DNA of 60,812 nucleotides from Desulfurococcaceae archaeon (GTDB lineage: Archaea; Thermoproteota; Thermoprotei_A; Sulfolobales; NBVN01). Positions within the stretch are counted from its first letter, which is position 1; every line of letters starts with the position of its first letter. The position numbers were made by a program, and so were the translations under genes. Shown piece by piece: positions 27,763 to 36,945 of this stretch. The notes under the pieces were generated by a model. It searched no databases, was not told where the DNA came from, and was given only the letters and a program-made list of their open reading frames with translations. The stretch lies in the NCBI GenBank assembly GCA_020833415.1, contig JAJHQJ010000004.1:1-60812 (forward strand), written 5' to 3'.

Positions 27763-28773
27763 ATGACGATGGACCCTGCCCTAGTAGTACTAATGCTGGC
27801 TACTGCCACGTTAAGCTATGCTGTCAGTCAGGTCGTTCTGAGATTGGAGATGAAGATGGGTTTCACAGCTGTGGATATACATAAGCCTAGTAAGACTCTT
27901 GTTGCGAGGTCTGGAGGTGTTGCCCTCATGTTCTCCCTAATCCTGGGATTAGCCATAGGAAGGCTCCTCGGAGTTGTGGACTGTTCTCTCACCCCATACC
28001 TAGTAGCTGCGCTGATGGCCGGGACTATTGGTTTTATTGATGACCTAGTACATCTAGGCGTTAAGCTTAAGTTAGCTCTATTCGCTATTCCGTCCCTACC
28101 AGTACTAGTCTACGAGGCGTACTGCCCCCGTCCTTACATGCCACTAGTAGGGTACCTAAGGCTTACAGTAATTTACCCCCTTTTGGTAGTCTTAGCCTAC
28201 GATGTCCTAGCCAACGCCTTCAACATGTGTGATACTCATAACGGAATAGTACCGACAGTATTCCTAATGTACTGCACTTCGATCCTCGTGGCAGTAGTCC
28301 TCCCCGGGCCTGAGCCCTTGAAGGGGTTCTACACCCTACTAGCCCTAGCCTCAGCCACAGTACTGGGCTACTCCCCACTGAATATTTACCCCGCAAAGAT
28401 GCTAAACGGTAATACCGGGTCTCACTTCATCGGTGCTCTAGTAGCTTCCCTCTCTATAGCATCGCGTAGAGAGTACCTGTCGATAATGCTACTAATGCCT
28501 CAGATACTTAACGGATTTCTAATACTATCCTCGATAGGTATTAAGAGCAAGGAACACGTCGAGAGACCTACACGAGTCGACCGGGGTATTATACTACCCA
28601 ACTGTAGTTCAAGGGCACCACTATCTCTTGTAAGGCTTTTAGTACTCAGCAGAGGGCTTACGGAGAAGGAGCTCATAAGGAACTACCTCATACTTCAAGC
28701 AGCGAATAACATAGTAGCACTACTACTATACTACGCTCTCAATAGCTTTCAGCCCCCGGCTCCCCATACATAG
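27763..28773 (+). CDS. GlcNAc-1-phosphate transferase-like membrane enzyme (Alg7/AglH type)
   Basis: Polyprenyl-phosphate sugar-1-phosphate transferase (MraY/WecA/Alg7 superfamily) that likely begins N-glycan assembly on dolichyl phosphate. About ten membrane helices are predicted. Key acidic motifs are FIDDLVHLG (Mg site), NAFNMCDTHNGIV and AKMLNGNTGSHFIGA, followed by a cytoplasmic His-loop. Length 336 is typical. It diverges from ilvA by 60 bases; nothing else of the glycosylation pathway is visible here. Confidence 0.88.
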   Translation: MTMDPALVVLMLATATLSYAVSQVVLRLEMKMGFTAVDIHKPSKTLVARSGGVALMFSLILGLAIGRLLGVVDCSLTPYLVAALMAGTIGFIDDLVHLGVKLKLALFAIPSLPVLVYEAYCPRPYMPLVGYLRLTVIYPLLVVLAYDVLANAFNMCDTHNGIVPTVFLMYCTSILVAVVLPGPEPLKGFYTLLALASATVLGYSPLNIYPAKMLNGNTGSHFIGALVASLSIASRREYLSIMLLMPQILNGFLILSSIGIKSKEHVERPTRVDRGIILPNCSSRAPLSLVRLLVLSRGLTEKELIRNYLILQAANNIVALLLYYALNSFQPPAPHT

Positions 28774-28810
28774 TAGATACGCAATCAGTAGCCTATTCCA
28801 CACTCACGGG

Positions 28811-29776
28811 CTAGCGTAGGTGTAGTACCTGCATGGAGTAGCCTAGTTCAGCACCCCTACTTACCCAGACATCACAACCTACTCCCAGCCTGTCTAGTAC
28901 CCTCAGTATACTCCTTCTAGCGGACTCCGCAACGGAGTAGCTGTCTGTAAAACCGTAGATTGCCGGACCCCAGCTGCTCTGCCCAACACCTCTAAGACCG
29001 CTCTCGAGCATGACCCTAGCTACCTCCTCCCCATACTTGCTACTGAAGACTCCCCCCTGCGCTTTGCTAAAGTAGTTGCCAGCTACCCTTTGAATCGTTT
29101 CAACTCCCTGAGTAAATAGGTCCAGTCTCTCCATCTTAACTCCCGAGAGTACTTCCACTAGGGCTTTGTAAAGGTTTCTCTGCTCGTCAACGGGGGTAGG
29201 GCTCCTTAGGTAGGGGTCCTCCTCCTCTTCCCTTAAGCCCCTGCCCTCCGGTACGGCTATAACTACGTACCATGACCTAGGGAACTTAGCTAGGGCTAGG
29301 GGTTTAGGTATCGTACCTACCTGGCCTAGAGGTGCTCCGATATCTACAGCTAGACCACCGTAGAGAAAGGTGTAATAGCCTATGCAGCTGTACCTACAGC
29401 GACCCAGCTTAACCAGTAAGTCCTCTAAGTTTAAGTCTATCCTCCTATGTAACGTCGAAAGGGCTACTGCTGATGCTAGGTATAGCCTAGTTATCGAGCC
29501 CAACCCTACGTGATGCCTTACGTAGCCTGTAATCATCAAGTTCGCCGGAGATGCCGCGAGGTACTTAACAACCCTCTTAACAGCCTCTAAAGACTCTTCC
29601 GTAGGGGCGTTAATTGACGCCTCATCTGATTCAGCTGTCTTTATAGCTCGAACCTCTAGGTAGGGTTCCTCCACGGATAGACCGATAGCTCCGTAAGCTA
29701 ACCCCCCATCTAAGTACCTGTAGAAGCCTAGGTGTATCCTATAGCCAGCCTTCACACGTACCTCCGAAACACTCAA
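28811..29776 (-). CDS. beta-Ribofuranosylaminobenzene 5'-phosphate (RFAP) synthase
   Basis: GHMP-kinase-family enzyme that joins p-hydroxybenzoate or aminobenzoate to PRPP in the methanopterin pathway. The GHMP-type glycine motif is HHVGLGSITRLYLASA (about residues 86-101), and the N-terminal GYRIHLGFYR and a C-terminal GVGQSSWGPAIYGF are RFAP-synthase landmarks. It starts at TTG 29776, overlapping mptE by 38 bases. With mptE and a DUF447 gene it forms a three-gene pterin operon, which implies a methanopterin-like C1 carrier in a genome that shows no methanogenesis genes here. Confidence 0.9.
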   Translation of the reverse strand: MSVSEVRVKAGYRIHLGFYRYLDGGLAYGAIGLSVEEPYLEVRAIKTAESDEASINAPTEESLEAVKRVVKYLAASPANLMITGYVRHHVGLGSITRLYLASAVALSTLHRRIDLNLEDLLVKLGRCRYSCIGYYTFLYGGLAVDIGAPLGQVGTIPKPLALAKFPRSWYVVIAVPEGRGLREEEEDPYLRSPTPVDEQRNLYKALVEVLSGVKMERLDLFTQGVETIQRVAGNYFSKAQGGVFSSKYGEEVARVMLESGLRGVGQSSWGPAIYGFTDSYSVAESARRSILRVLDRLGVGCDVWVSRGAELGYSMQVLHLR

Positions 29777-30449
29777 CCCCGTACCCGCTCTCCCTAAGTA
29801 GTAGGAGTAAATATCTTGCCCACGAGAGCTTAGCTAGCTTACTCCTTAGGTTAACTGAAATGCCAGAGGGCTTTACCACCTCTGCAACCTGATTAAAGTT
29901 GAAGCCGTATAGAAGTACCCTCGCAGCACCCATAGAGTAGGCTAGGTAGGCAGCCCTATCGCCATCAGTAAACCCTCCAAATACCTGCACACGTTCTGAA
30001 CACTTGTACTGGGCAGTACCGATCAAGTACCCCTCTACCTCTGGTACTAGCCTTACCACGCGCTCGTAGTTATCCCCATGTGCGTGCACCACGTATACCA
30101 CATCCCTAAACTTGAGGTGCTCTACGGTAACCCCATCGAGATCCGTCACTAAGACATCCGGTACTACCCCACCTTCAACGCACTTAGCGAAGGCACTATC
30201 AGCAGCTACTAGGGTAGTGTTAGGTAGCTTCGGACACGGCCCTAGTAGGAAGTCCCCAACTACAAGAACATCCCTACCTACTAGTAGCTCGGAAAGCCTC
30301 TTTAGAGACCTCTCCAGAAGGTCCACCCTAGTGGAGAGAAGAGTGTCGAGTAGACGGCACGAGATGTAGTCCTCCTCCCTACTTAACCCTAAGCTGGTGA
30401 GTATTGTTCCGTAAAGATGTTCCCATAGAAGAGGGTCGCGGAGATTCAT
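29739..30449 (-). CDS. mptE: MptE-like 6-hydroxymethyl-7,8-dihydropterin pyrophosphokinase
   Basis: Archaeal replacement for FolK (DUF115 family), using ATP to pyrophosphorylate hydroxymethyl-dihydropterin. Conserved segments include VVGDFLLGP, AADSAFAKCVEGGVVPDVLVTDLDG with acidic residues for metal binding, VHAHGDNYERV and GFTDGDRAAYLAYSMGA. The 236-residue length fits the family. It lies between DUF447 (4-base overlap upstream) and RFAP synthase, so the three genes should be co-translated. Confidence 0.92.
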   Translation of the reverse strand: MNLRDPLLWEHLYGTILTSLGLSREEDYISCRLLDTLLSTRVDLLERSLKRLSELLVGRDVLVVGDFLLGPCPKLPNTTLVAADSAFAKCVEGGVVPDVLVTDLDGVTVEHLKFRDVVYVVHAHGDNYERVVRLVPEVEGYLIGTAQYKCSERVQVFGGFTDGDRAAYLAYSMGAARVLLYGFNFNQVAEVVKPSGISVNLRSKLAKLSWARYLLLLLRESGYGVECFGGTCEGWL

Positions 30450-31069
30450 ATAACCACACCCAGTCTACGTAGCTCGTCCATTACAGCGTTAGCACAGCGA
30501 ATAAGTTCCCCGGACCCCAGCTTCCTGACTATTGAGAGGCTGTATCTTAGCACCTCCAACCATCTACCTACCTCGCTACGATCCCCACTAAACGAACCCT
30601 CTGCAAGTGCCCGCAACTTAGTGAGGTAAACTAAGGACTCCACCAGCATAGCATTAGCTCGACTAAATGCAATCAAACTACCGCACCCCTCGTATGCATC
30701 GAGAACCTTAAGTAGGACCGAGGCCCTAGTACCGTGGTTCGAGAGGGCCTCCGGTACCGCCTCTACATACAGGTCAACACTATCATCGAGTATGTAGACC
30801 CCCCTAACCCTACCCTCTCTGAATCTGAGCTCCTGAGGTTCTACCACAACCCTACAGAAGACTATGGAATCCTGGGTGAATGCTACGGATATAGGTGAAC
30901 CTCGGACTATGTTTCTATATGTCTTCGTATTAATGTAGGGAAAGATTGCTATGCCCCTCCCCTGAGCCCTCACGCCCATGGCGGCAGCGTGGGGTATGCC
31001 AGTTTCATCCACGGTTACGACTATAGCCTCGTGGTGCCCGTACCTTAGTACCTTGAGTACCTTCTCCAA
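30446..31069 (-). CDS. DUF447 family protein of pterin metabolism
   Basis: A 207-residue protein of the split-beta-barrel (FMN-binding-like) class, as suggested by ILDDSVDLYVEAVPE and the N-terminal HHEAIVVTVDETGIPHAAAMGV. DUF447 genes are commonly located beside methanopterin biosynthesis genes, and here it is the first gene of that operon. The TTG start at 31069 is preceded by an A/T-rich promoter region shared with the divergent transporter. The exact step is not known to me. Confidence 0.8.
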   Translation of the reverse strand: MEKVLKVLRYGHHEAIVVTVDETGIPHAAAMGVRAQGRGIAIFPYINTKTYRNIVRGSPISVAFTQDSIVFCRVVVEPQELRFREGRVRGVYILDDSVDLYVEAVPEALSNHGTRASVLLKVLDAYEGCGSLIAFSRANAMLVESLVYLTKLRALAEGSFSGDRSEVGRWLEVLRYSLSIVRKLGSGELIRCANAVMDELRRLGVVI

Positions 31070-31162
31070 GGTATTAACGGCTAGTGCATTACTATCCAGG
31101 CAGCCCCCACCTAATTTAGCTACAGTAGATAAATGCCTCGTAAAACCCTACTCTGGGTGTAG

Positions 31163-32875
31163 GTCTCGGAGGATCGAAGAGCTGTTAACCTCGGGCGCTC
31201 CCTAGCTGTAGGAGCCTCTATAGGAGCTTTACTAGGGTTCTTCAATAGCTACGGCTATGCTATTAGCGGGTACACTACATCCGAGTTAACACCTATAGTT
31301 GCTGGTGTGCTCACTTACCTACTACACGCAGTTGCTATAAGGAGGTACAGCATATACGATCTCGTAGTCTCCCTAGCATTTGCAGTGGGAGTCGACATCA
31401 CCACAACACTAACCTCGGGTATGCTAATCACCTATACGCTGCTAGCCGAAAGAGCTGACCCGCTAACTCTCGGTCTGGCTACCTGGGCTTACGGTATCCT
31501 AAGGCCGGAGTTAGTAGCCTTCTACCTATTCGCATGTGCTATTTCAGCTGGAGGGGTACTCATCGCGCAGGCGCTGAGCGACCACTTCATAGAGGAGGAG
31601 AGGCTAGTATTTCCTATAGGTGGTGCCTCGTGGAGGGTCATAGGCACAGCTAAGCATCTTAGGAGGGGTTACGTAGCCGCGGCTCTGGTCTTCGGGTTTA
31701 TCGCGCAACTTGCTACGTTCTACGGGGAACTTTCGGTAGATATAACCCCGTCCCTCTACCTACTGGTACCGGGTGCGGCATTCAGCCTAGCTCTAAATCC
31801 TGCCGTGTTTCTACTGGCTCTTCTACTTCCCATAGACTCATCCCTAGGGGTGGGTCTTGGTAGCCTACTGACCTTCCTCCTAATTACTCCCGTCCTAACG
31901 TACCTTGGGCTGCTGGTCCCCCTACCCACTATGTCCTCCTACGACATAGCTATGGCCGCCTCCTCATCAATAGCCTCAGCACTAATAGGGTACCTAATGC
32001 TCGTAGCTACGTACTACCTAGTTAGGTATCATAGGGTCTTTGCACGCTCATTCTCCCTCCTTAGGGAGATTAGGGAGTTCAGGAGGAGCTTTACTCTAGG
32101 TATAATCCTAGTATCCCTTCCTATAGTACCCGCTACTATGGTCTACAAGGACCCGATTAGACTAGCCCTTCTGGCACCTGCCTTACTGGTACTCTACGTT
32201 ATCATAACGGTACTGACGTGTAGGGTTGCTGGTGAGGTTGGTATCGTCTCGCAGTCTACGCTTCCAGCAATTACGGGCCTCATGTTTGCTGCCGGCATAC
32301 GTGGGGCTACTCCCTACATACTCCTAGACCCGTATACAGGGACGCCCATGCCCCAGTTCGTAGCAGCTTCCTTCATGAACCTGGCTAAGCTCAGTAAGTA
32401 CGCAGGTGTAAGGTCAGGCTTCATCGGGGTAGCTATGATGCTAGGACTACTCCTCGGAGCCCCCATAACACTACTCTATGGGAGCCTCCTACTTAGTGCC
32501 TACGGTACGAACTCACCTAAACTACCGCTAATTAGGTGGCTACCCGTAATTACGTGGATGAAGGCTATCTACAGCGGGAACATCCTGGCACTACCTCTAG
32601 AACCCTTAGTCATAGGTGCTATCCTAGCTATAACTGTGCTGGCTGTTGTAAAGCTTGCGGGCTTCGGAGGACTCTCAATATACGCGATCCTGGTGGGTTT
32701 GACCATCACAACCGACATAGGTCTACACTTCATTGTAGCGTCTCTCATAAAGTACCTAGCTCTTAGGATAGGTCCGGACGTTTATGAAAGGGTCGTGGCT
32801 TACTCCTCCATAGCTCTAGCTGGGAGTACCATAGCTGTCGCGCTCTACACGTTGCTGGAGCTCTTAGGTGTTTAG
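31163..32875 (+). CDS. OPT-like oligopeptide/metal-complex transporter
   Basis: Polytopic membrane protein with about 14 hydrophobic helices, EEERLVFPIGGASWRV resembling the substrate motif of OPT transporters, and a Gly/Pro-rich central loop (GEVGIVSQSTLPAITGLMFA). The first standard start is GTG 31307, but 48 further codons upstream to a TAG at 31160 are open and encode the expected first helix (ASIGALLGFFNSYGYAISGY). No ATG, GTG or TTG occurs there; GTC at 31163, just after a TATA-like GATAAAT (31128), is the only position that would give a natural N-terminus. It is immediately followed by a membrane protein on the same strand. Confidence 0.7.
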   Translation, partial: VSEDRRAVNLGRSLAVGASIGALLGFFNSYGYAISGYTTSELTPIVAGVLTYLLHAVAIRRYSIYDLVVSLAFAVGVDITTTLTSGMLITYTLLAERADPLTLGLATWAYGILRPELVAFYLFACAISAGGVLIAQALSDHFIEEERLVFPIGGASWRVIGTAKHLRRGYVAAALVFGFIAQLATFYGELSVDITPSLYLLVPGAAFSLALNPAVFLLALLLPIDSSLGVGLGSLLTFLLITPVLTYLGLLVPLPTMSSYDIAMAASSSIASALIGYLMLVATYYLVRYHRVFARSFSLLREIREFRRSFTLGIILVSLPIVPATMVYKDPIRLALLAPALLVLYVIITVLTCRVAGEVGIVSQSTLPAITGLMFAAGIRGATPYILLDPYTGTPMPQFVAASFMNLAKLSKYAGVRSGFIGVAMMLGLLLGAPITLLYGSLLLSAYGTNSPKLPLIRWLPVITWMKAIYSGNILALPLEPLVIGAILAITVLAVVKLAGFGGLSIYAILVGLTITTDIGLHFIVASLIKYLALRIGPDVYERVVAYSSIALAGSTIAVALYTLLELLGV

Positions 32876-32877
32876 GT

Positions 32878-34440
32878 ATGGAGGTGGTTTCCTTAGTCTT
32901 CGCGGCGGTCTACCTCACTGCACTCGCAATAGTTGTAGTACTCCTACTTAGGGAAAGGAAGAGTATAGAACTTCACGAACCACTTACCTTTAGGGCGTAT
33001 CGAAGACTTAGCTCAACGAGGTTTCTCATCTTCGGTAAGATCCTTAGGATAACCGTATTAAATCTTGCAACAGCTATAGTCTTCCTATGTCTAATCCTTT
33101 CAGCTGTTATAGCTGCTGTAACGTATACTGAGAGAGGTGTCGAGGTAGTACAGCATCTCACAGCCTACGTGGATAGACCCATAGCTGTAGTTAAATTAGC
33201 TAAACCATACCCAGAGGACCTAGTCACCGAAATCGCTGCCCAAGTACTACCTAGGAACGCCTCCCTAACCCTACTATACCGGTCCCTTCTCGATAGGGGT
33301 TTAATCATAGAGGGGGTTCCTGGGGTTAAGTGGGCAGTTGTGGGCATCTCTGGGAGCTTAGCCGAAGTACTCAACCTGACGTACGGAGTTACCCTAACCG
33401 GGTGTCGTGGGAATTACACTGAGGTGTGGGTAGACCGGTTAAGGACGTACGTGAGGTGTGCTGATGAAGGTCTCTTCAAACTGAGATTAGCCCCCTTAGA
33501 GACTCTGCTCCCGGTACTGGGTTACTTAGGTGCTGAGCCTATAACTCCCTCCCCGGATATGGTGCTTCTGTCAGATACCCGTACTATTGCTAGAGTCCTA
33601 GACGTCAACAATACCCTAATAACGGATATAGTTATTGAGGGTCTGACAGACCTGGGTCAGGTAAAGATGTTTACCGAGCTCCTGGAGGTAGACTCTCTCT
33701 ACTACTACAGCGGGAACTCGGTAACCGTGGCGGGTTTTGCTAAGGTGATTACTACGGAGGCTCTAGTCTCTGCAGTAGCAGTCCTAATCTTGTGCGTAAT
33801 CCTGGTAACGGTAGCCTACAGGTCTCTCATTCCCAAGTTCAGGTCTCTCTACGAGACCCTACTCCTGCAGGGGCTACCCCCCTGGGGCATGTCCATAGCT
33901 ATAGCTATGCACATCATTCTACTGACAGCCCTAGGGGCGGCTGCGTCTTCGATACTGGTGCTCAATCTGTTCACAGTCAAACAGGCACTAGTCTCAGCTG
34001 TAGTCTGCCTACTTTCGGGAACTGTATCCCTAGCTGTAATATCCCGAGAGGTAGGAACGGTCACCCTTAGCTATGGAGCATATGCCCCCGTAGTTGAGAG
34101 GCACGAACTCCTCATCCCCGTCTCTGGAGGTGTTAGTGCGGATAGCGTAGCGAACATAATTAGAAGAGCCTTCGAAACAAATGAGTTCTTCGATGTGGAG
34201 GTCTTCGAGTACAAGACGTGGGGTAGGGAGATCGTAGTACACTGCAGAGCTGCCTACAGGGAAATGTGGGGGGTTGCAGTAAGTAGCTTCATAGGTATTA
34301 CTCTATCGGAGAACCTCGTTAGGGTATTTATAAGTGTAGATGTAAGTAGCGTCGAAGAGCTCTCTGAAAGCTTAAGTAACTCCATAAAAGCCCTAGTAGT
34401 CTCTAAGGTAATCGGTAGCCTTAAAATATCCCTAAGGTAG
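32878..34440 (+). CDS. Unknown membrane protein with FtsX/MacB-like layout
   Basis: Predicted N-terminal helices (about 1-25 and 60-85), a soluble extracytoplasmic domain (about 90-290), three to four further helices (about 300-400) and a C-terminal soluble region of about 120 residues. The TM-domain-3TM arrangement is like an ABC3/FtsX permease, but no ABC ATPase is adjacent and the sequence lacks a clear family motif. It starts with ATG 2 bases after the OPT-like transporter, so it probably is its partner. It may be archaeal-specific. Confidence 0.6.
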   Translation: MEVVSLVFAAVYLTALAIVVVLLLRERKSIELHEPLTFRAYRRLSSTRFLIFGKILRITVLNLATAIVFLCLILSAVIAAVTYTERGVEVVQHLTAYVDRPIAVVKLAKPYPEDLVTEIAAQVLPRNASLTLLYRSLLDRGLIIEGVPGVKWAVVGISGSLAEVLNLTYGVTLTGCRGNYTEVWVDRLRTYVRCADEGLFKLRLAPLETLLPVLGYLGAEPITPSPDMVLLSDTRTIARVLDVNNTLITDIVIEGLTDLGQVKMFTELLEVDSLYYYSGNSVTVAGFAKVITTEALVSAVAVLILCVILVTVAYRSLIPKFRSLYETLLLQGLPPWGMSIAIAMHIILLTALGAAASSILVLNLFTVKQALVSAVVCLLSGTVSLAVISREVGTVTLSYGAYAPVVERHELLIPVSGGVSADSVANIIRRAFETNEFFDVEVFEYKTWGREIVVHCRAAYREMWGVAVSSFIGITLSENLVRVFISVDVSSVEELSESLSNSIKALVVSKVIGSLKISLR

Positions 34441-34725
34441 TTGACTACCCGTATTTCTTACACCTTCCACAACCTCATATCCGAGGGGGTTCTCGTTGTT
34501 GTATCATCACGGAGTTTGCGGGTTCCTCACAGACCTACACCTCGAAAACAGGGCTTTCGGTTGTAGTGAGAGGACAAGTCCTTGGTTGAACTGATGCAGC
34601 AGTAGAGTGAGGAGCTTCTCCAAAGAAGTGGTTGCTCGTTCAAATACCTGTCCTGATGCCCGTCGTGAAGTGGGGGCGGTATTTAGTTAAAGCTTTTAAG
34701 CTGACTAATGTTACTATGTTCCGGT
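34441..34725 (-). repeat. Degraded hairpin element copy I and tRNA leader
   Basis: No gene is evident. On the minus strand, 34527-34565 reads ACAACCGAAAGCCCTGTTTTCGAGG, matching the opening of copies A and G but with a broken closing stem. The remaining bases up to the tRNA hold its promoter (AGCTTTTAAG at 34691-34700). Confidence 0.4.
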
Positions 34726-34821
34726 GCCGCGGTAGTATAGCCCGGCCAAGTATGCGGGCCTCTCGTGCTGCGGTTGCGGGGCGAGCCCGTGACCCGGGTT
34801 CAAATCCCGGCCGCGGCACCA
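34726..34821 (+). tRNA. tRNA-Glu (CTC) with an 18-base intron
   Basis: Acceptor GCCGCGG pairs with CCGCGGC (34811-34817), followed by discriminator A and an encoded CCA. The anticodon stem CGGGC/GCCCG flanks a loop CTCTCG-intron-A, with anticodon CTC at 34762-34764. The intron is 34766-34783, between positions 37 and 38. It folds as a bulge-helix-bulge: central helix CTCT/GGGG, bulges CGT and CGA, inner GC/GC stem. A TATA box (34691-34700) sits about 30 bases upstream. Spliced, it differs from the tRNA-Asp at 45241 at only three positions. Confidence 0.93.
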
Positions 34822-34832
34822 GTTCTAGAGGT

Positions 34833-35498
34833 TCAGGAGCCGAATGCCCTATCTCCAGCATCTCCAAGTCCGGGAACTATATAACCTCTCTCATTTACAT
34901 CAGGGTCTATAGCCACAACGTACACCGTGAGGTCTACCCCCAACTCCTCTACCTCCCTCCTTATCTTACTAAGCGCTAATGGGGTGGCTATTACCGATGC
35001 TAGGAAGTACCTCCTAGCCCTACCGCGTTGGACTATCTCTCTCAGAGCTACACGTGCAGTAGACCCGGTAGCTACCATAACGTCGGTTAGTATGACTGTA
35101 GTATCTTGGGTTATCTCGGGTACCTTGACATACGCTACCTCCACATTGAACTCATAGTTCCTCATGCCCCTTTCCTCGACTCTCTTAGCTACTATAACTC
35201 CTTGCTTAGCGTTGTAGAATATCTTAACGAGGCCTTCTGTAAGAGGCCAGGCAGCTCTTAGAACGGTTACTATAACAACTTTGTCTAGGTCTTTGATCCT
35301 AACCCCCTTAGCCTTCACGCCGAGGGGTGTCTCGACCTCGCATTCCTCCACATCAAACTCCTTAACCATCTCCAGACCTAAAACCCTCCCAAGCCTGACT
35401 AAGCCCTTTCTAAACTCTATCTGGCTTGTTCTCCTGTCCCTGAGGTTGGTTAGTATGGCCTGAGCATATGGGTGGTCGACGACTCTAACTCTGAACAC
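34833..35498 (-). CDS. upp: Uracil phosphoribosyltransferase
   Basis: Salvages uracil with PRPP to UMP. The PRPP-binding loop is VILTDVMVATGSTARVAL (about 131-148), and the uracil-binding region near the C-terminus reads VAIDPDVNERGYIVPGLGDAGDR, both diagnostic. Length 221 is slightly long but normal for archaeal UPRT. It is 12 bases from the tRNA-Glu 3' end, convergent with it. Confidence 0.96.
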   Translation of the reverse strand: MFRVRVVDHPYAQAILTNLRDRRTSQIEFRKGLVRLGRVLGLEMVKEFDVEECEVETPLGVKAKGVRIKDLDKVVIVTVLRAAWPLTEGLVKIFYNAKQGVIVAKRVEERGMRNYEFNVEVAYVKVPEITQDTTVILTDVMVATGSTARVALREIVQRGRARRYFLASVIATPLALSKIRREVEELGVDLTVYVVAIDPDVNERGYIVPGLGDAGDRAFGS

Positions 35499-35606
35499 TC
35501 TGCCCTGAGAGTAGTGTGTCTCAATCTTAAAAGCACGGTAAAAGAAGAGCTCTATAGTGCGAGCAGCAGTTTGAATACGGCCCCCGCCTACGTAGGGAGA
35601 CCAGTC

Positions 35607-36785
35607 CTAGAGTGGTGTAGGCTCCGGAACCTCCCTGAGTTGTGCTAGGACGTAGTCCCTTATCTGCGTAGGCTCTGGGTAATCCCTAGTCAGCCTGCCG
35701 TTCTCCAACCACTTCACTAGTAATTCCTCGTAACACCTACGCGGCTTTTCATTCCATAGAGTTACCTCGTAGTCTAGGGTCCCACATCTGTACACCTTTT
35801 TAGCCCCCGGTAGCTTACCGCGCTTTGCCACCGGAACCCACCTACCATCTCTCAGCACCTCCACAATGTCCATACTGATATCCACTGATGGGGGGCACGC
35901 TATGGACGTTCCAACACCGAACATGTCTACAACATCCCTAAGCTCTACTATGGTTCTCTCGTTGACACCCCCGCTCACAACTATCTTGATGTCCGGGTAG
36001 CCGAGGGCCTTCAGGGTCCACCTAATCTCCTCTACTATCTCCCTCATACTACCCCGCCTACTCCTTGGAGTATCTAGTCTGACCCCGTAGATCCTACTGC
36101 CGAGGGCCTCCACAGCCTGCAGGGTCTCTACCCTCTCATCGTTAAACGTGTCGACGAGCATTATCCTAGGTACATCGGGTTCCACCACCTCGTCAAACGC
36201 CTTCCACGCATCGACATTACTACCGAAGGCTACTATTAAGGAGTGCGGCATCGTTCCAACGGGCGTTACCTCCAGGTAGTCCCTGCTGAAGGCTCCGGAG
36301 ACGGCGTCTACGCCACCTACGTAGGCGGCTCTATCAACTGAGGGGGCTATGGCTGGGTGAAGAGCTCTGAGACCGAAGAATACCACCCTCCTATCCCCAG
36401 CTAGTCTCTTAATCCTCGCAGCCTTCGTAGCTATAGACGAGGCCTGTCTCAGTATCCCGAGGATGGCTGTTTCGTAGAGGCACATATCCGCGTAGTTGCC
36501 CTCGATTAGCATAACGGGCGTATTAGCCCTAACTAGAGTACCCTCAGGAATAGAGTAAACATCCAAGGGAAGCCCCTCTAGAATGCTTAGAACCTCCTCG
36601 AGTCCGGCAAAGACGGCCCAGTCATAACCTCTAGGGAGGTCTGAGACGTGGACCTCCATCCTAACGCGGAGGTTCTTGAGACCCTTAGCCTCGAGTATTT
36701 TCTTAGTTCTAACAAAGTATATATCGGTTATCCTACCGCCGACTATATCCTCCCTACCGGCTATATAGAGTTTAGGCCTTCTCAC
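35607..36785 (-). CDS. pncB: Nicotinate phosphoribosyltransferase
   Basis: Makes nicotinate mononucleotide for NAD synthesis. The PRTase type II fold is recognisable by [11 protein letters not shown], the [13 protein letters not shown] and [14 protein letters not shown] segments, and the phosphate loop ending [11 protein letters not shown]. The C-terminus has a Cys-containing tail ([11 protein letters not shown]). Length 392 fits the archaeal family. It is on the same strand as upp and separated from it by about 110 bases without an evident gene. Confidence 0.92.
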   Translation of the reverse strand: MRRPKLYIAGREDIVGGRITDIYFVRTKKILEAKGLKNLRVRMEVHVSDLPRGYDWAVFAGLEEVLSILEGLPLDVYSIPEGTLVRANTPVMLIEGNYADMCLYETAILGILRQASSIATKAARIKRLAGDRRVVFFGLRALHPAIAPSVDRAAYVGGVDAVSGAFSRDYLEVTPVGTMPHSLIVAFGSNVDAWKAFDEVVEPDVPRIMLVDTFNDERVETLQAVEALGSRIYGVRLDTPRSRRGSMREIVEEIRWTLKALGYPDIKIVVSGGVNERTIVELRDVVDMFGVGTSIACPPSVDISMDIVEVLRDGRWVPVAKRGKLPGAKKVYRCGTLDYEVTLWNEKPRRCYEELLVKWLENGRLTRDYPEPTQIRDYVLAQLREVPEPTPL

Positions 36786-36945
36786 ACTTTCACTCCAAGA
36801 GAGGTTACTATAGGCTTAATAACTTAGCGTAGCCTAGGATAACCGAGTACGCTAACTCGAACCAGAATTCCTACGGCATCCAAAGACCTAAAACCGTGGA
36901 AGAGCTGGGAACCTAGCTGAAATAGAAACGTGCAGTCAAAGTACG

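Noticed and set aside
34632-34979. 115-codon frame across the tRNA-Glu gene
   Set aside because: Covers the whole tRNA and the end of upp; it is a shadow of functional RNA sequence.
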